Below are positions 5,646 to 6,659 of a stretch of 6,659 nt of DNA, piece by piece. Below the pieces are notes generated by a model. It did no database searches. It had not been told where the DNA came from and worked only from the letters and a program-made list of their open reading frames with translations. How positions within the stretch are numbered: the first letter of the stretch is position 1; each line of letters opens with the position of its first letter. Both the position numbers and the translations under genes were made by a program. This DNA comes from Bacteroidota bacterium (lineage in GTDB: Bacteria > Bacteroidota > Bacteroidia > UKL13-3). The stretch covers positions 1-6,659 of the forward strand of contig VEQB01000127.1 of the NCBI GenBank assembly GCA_018883485.1, written 5' to 3'.

Positions 5646-5790
5646 CTATAAAATTGTTATGGATTTTTCGTGATGGGTTTTTTTGGGTTAATAGGCATTG
5701 CGTTAACGAGCGTTTAATATTTTTTGCTGAATAGCGATGGTTTTGAACTAAATCTCTCGCAAAAAAGCATAACTTCCCTTACCCATAAAT
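5646..5790. other. Non-coding stretch downstream of the IS91-family transposase gene
   Basis: This AT-rich stretch separates the tandem repeats from the transposase stop codon. It holds T-runs (around 5666 and 5686), the palindrome CGTTAACG near 5701-5708 and a GAAC at about 5747. No open frame of note is seen. In IS91-type elements the replication origin end (oriIS) lies beyond the 3' end of the transposase gene, so part of this stretch, possibly with the repeats, probably contains it. Confidence 0.4.
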
Positions 5791-5805
5791 TTAAGATTTA
5801 TAGGG
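5782..5805 (-). other. Hairpin around the transposase stop codon
   Basis: CCC-ATAAAT (5782-5790) pairs with ATTTAT-A-GGG (5796-5805) with a single bulged A. The 5-nt loop (5791-5795) contains the transposase stop codon. No U-tract follows in the direction of transcription, so a terminator function is doubtful. Confidence 0.35.
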
Positions 5806-6659
5806 AATAGAAGTTTGGCTATCGCCCATGTAATAGATTGGTGGTCCGCGCTTGTCGAACACCAAAATTGTGCGCAGGTTGCCAGTTTTGCAATGCGGGC
5901 ATTTGGGAAGAATGGTTGGCTTTGCGGCTTCTTTTACAACAGGTTTAATACCTAATTTTTGCTGTAAGACTTTCAACTTCTTTCTTTTCCAAGTGCTGCT
6001 TAGGAACCCATAATGCCTAATTTTTACAAAGCCTTTTGGGAGTATGTGCAGTGCAAACCTTCTGATAAACTCAGCATGGCTAAGTGTCATTTCTTTTTTC
6101 TGTGCCTTTTGCTTGTAATCTTTATAGGCAAAAGTTACAGAGTCTTTCCCAATCTCTTTAATTCTATGGTTGCTTATAGCAATTTTGTGAGTGTATCTTC
6201 CAAGATATTCCACAACAGCATTAGGGCTTCCAAAAGGTCGCTTAGCAAATACTACCCAGTTTTTATCCCATAAGGTTTCCCTTATTTTTTGGTATTGAAT
6301 GTTATCTGCCCCTTTAAGTTTTTCACAAAACTTTGCCCTAAACACTTTAGATAGTGCTTTAACATGAAACAAGAATTTACCATCCGCTCTTATGTTTTGC
6401 CAATTGTCGTTTTTGTCTATACCACCTCCTGGAACAATGCAATGAAGGTGTGGATGCAAACTTAAATTTTGCCCCCATGTATGAAGGATTGCAATCATGC
6501 CCATCTGCACGCCTTTGTTTTTACCAAATTGCTGCAAGGTTTCCCACGCAGCATCGAAAAGAGTTTCATACACACATTTAGGTAAATAGATGGCAAGTGC
6601 ATTGATGGCATCTGGCAGGGTAAATACCAAATGAAAATAAGGAACAGGCAAGAGTTCTT
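5791..6659 (-). CDS. IS91-family HUH/Y2 transposase (partial, N-terminus beyond window)
   Basis: This is a rolling-circle transposase of the IS91/IS801 type, which nicks at an origin end and transfers a single strand via tyrosine linkage. The readable ~289 residues begin ELLPVPYFHLVFTLP, the usual entry to the catalytic domain. The metal-binding HUH motif follows, HPHLHC followed by VPGGG (about residues 66-76 counted from the PVPYF segment), then the paired tyrosines YLGRYTHKIAISNHRI (Tyr149 and Tyr153, four apart as in IS91). Near the C-terminus is CPHC, then a GNLRTILVFDKRGPP tail. The reading frame stays open to the window edge, so the N-terminal zinc-binding domain lies outside; the TTG near 6651 is not the true start. 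Catalytic motifs are intact, so it may be active. Its 3' end faces abiV. Confidence 0.92.
   Translation of the reverse strand, partial: ELLPVPYFHLVFTLPDAINALAIYLPKCVYETLFDAAWETLQQFGKNKGVQMGMIAILHTWGQNLSLHPHLHCIVPGGGIDKNDNWQNIRADGKFLFHVKALSKVFRAKFCEKLKGADNIQYQKIRETLWDKNWVVFAKRPFGSPNAVVEYLGRYTHKIAISNHRIKEIGKDSVTFAYKDYKQKAQKKEMTLSHAEFIRRFALHILPKGFVKIRHYGFLSSTWKRKKLKVLQQKLGIKPVVKEAAKPTILPKCPHCKTGNLRTILVFDKRGPPIYYMGDSQTSIPYKS
5791..6659 (-). mobile_element. IS91-family insertion sequence, incomplete in window
   Basis: The transposase identifies a rolling-circle IS91-family element whose 5' (terIS) part runs beyond the window. The origin-side boundary is uncertain. Candidates are just after CTTG 5642-5645, or at the junctions of the tandem repeats (5505/5506, 5387/5388), since these elements insert beside GAAC or CAAG and make no target duplication. 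On the transposase sense strand CAAG follows the first two candidate ends. Only the transposase-bearing core is bounded here. Confidence 0.6.

Noticed and set aside
5660..5710. Possible CRISPR or rho-independent terminator signals among the T-runs and short repeats
   Set aside because: There are only two tandem long units without spacers, and no GC stem directly precedes a T-run on either strand.
6013..6273. 86-codon + strand frame inside the transposase gene
   Set aside because: It is antisense to the catalytic part of the IS91 transposase and is explained as a shadow of it.
1..6659. tRNA or rRNA genes
   Set aside because: No tRNA-like arms with a TTCGANTC-type T-loop and no rRNA-like stretch were seen on either strand by eye.

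Overview
The window is AT-rich and looks like a chromosomal accessory (defence) region of a member of the Bacteroidota. Support for this: the gene for a small toxin is preceded by a promoter of the Bacteroidota type (TTG, 19-nt spacer, TAnnTTTG); start codons lack Shine-Dalgarno sequences; and the proteins read like Bacteroidota members of their families. No species can be named from the sequence alone.

Region 1 (1-4476, + strand) is a type I restriction-modification locus in an unusual order: the 3' end of hsdR, then hsdS overlapping it by one base, then a two-gene toxin-antitoxin module, then hsdM. The toxin is a diverged MqsR-like protein. The antitoxin has an MqsA-like N-terminus with most zinc-ligand cysteines lost, an HTH domain, and a C-terminal SocA/Panacea (DUF4065) domain. 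The module has its own promoter, whose -33 element lies in one of two near-identical palindromic repeats (likely autoregulatory operators, similar in layout to those of E. coli mqsRA). hsdM starts 2 bases after the antitoxin stop codon, so the methyltransferase is probably co-expressed with the toxin-antitoxin pair from that promoter. This is the most interesting arrangement in the window.

Region 2 (4477-5389) holds a structured non-coding element (about 4522-4682) with imperfect terminal inverted repeats, an internal inverted repeat and a 14-bp direct repeat of 38-bp period. An integron-like core heptamer (GTTAGGC) follows, and then an AbiV-family abortive-infection gene. No integrase is present, so the cassette reading is speculative.

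Region 3 (5388-6659) begins inside the abiV stop codon with two tandem, almost identical repeats (118 and 140 bp; the second carries a 22-nt insertion containing a hairpin). A non-coding stretch follows, then an IS91-family HUH/Y2 transposase on the minus strand that runs off the window end. CAAG/GAAC tetranucleotides, the known IS91 target type, sit at the repeat junctions.

Taken together, the region stacks three defence or stress systems (type I RM, toxin-antitoxin, AbiV) beside a rolling-circle transposon.
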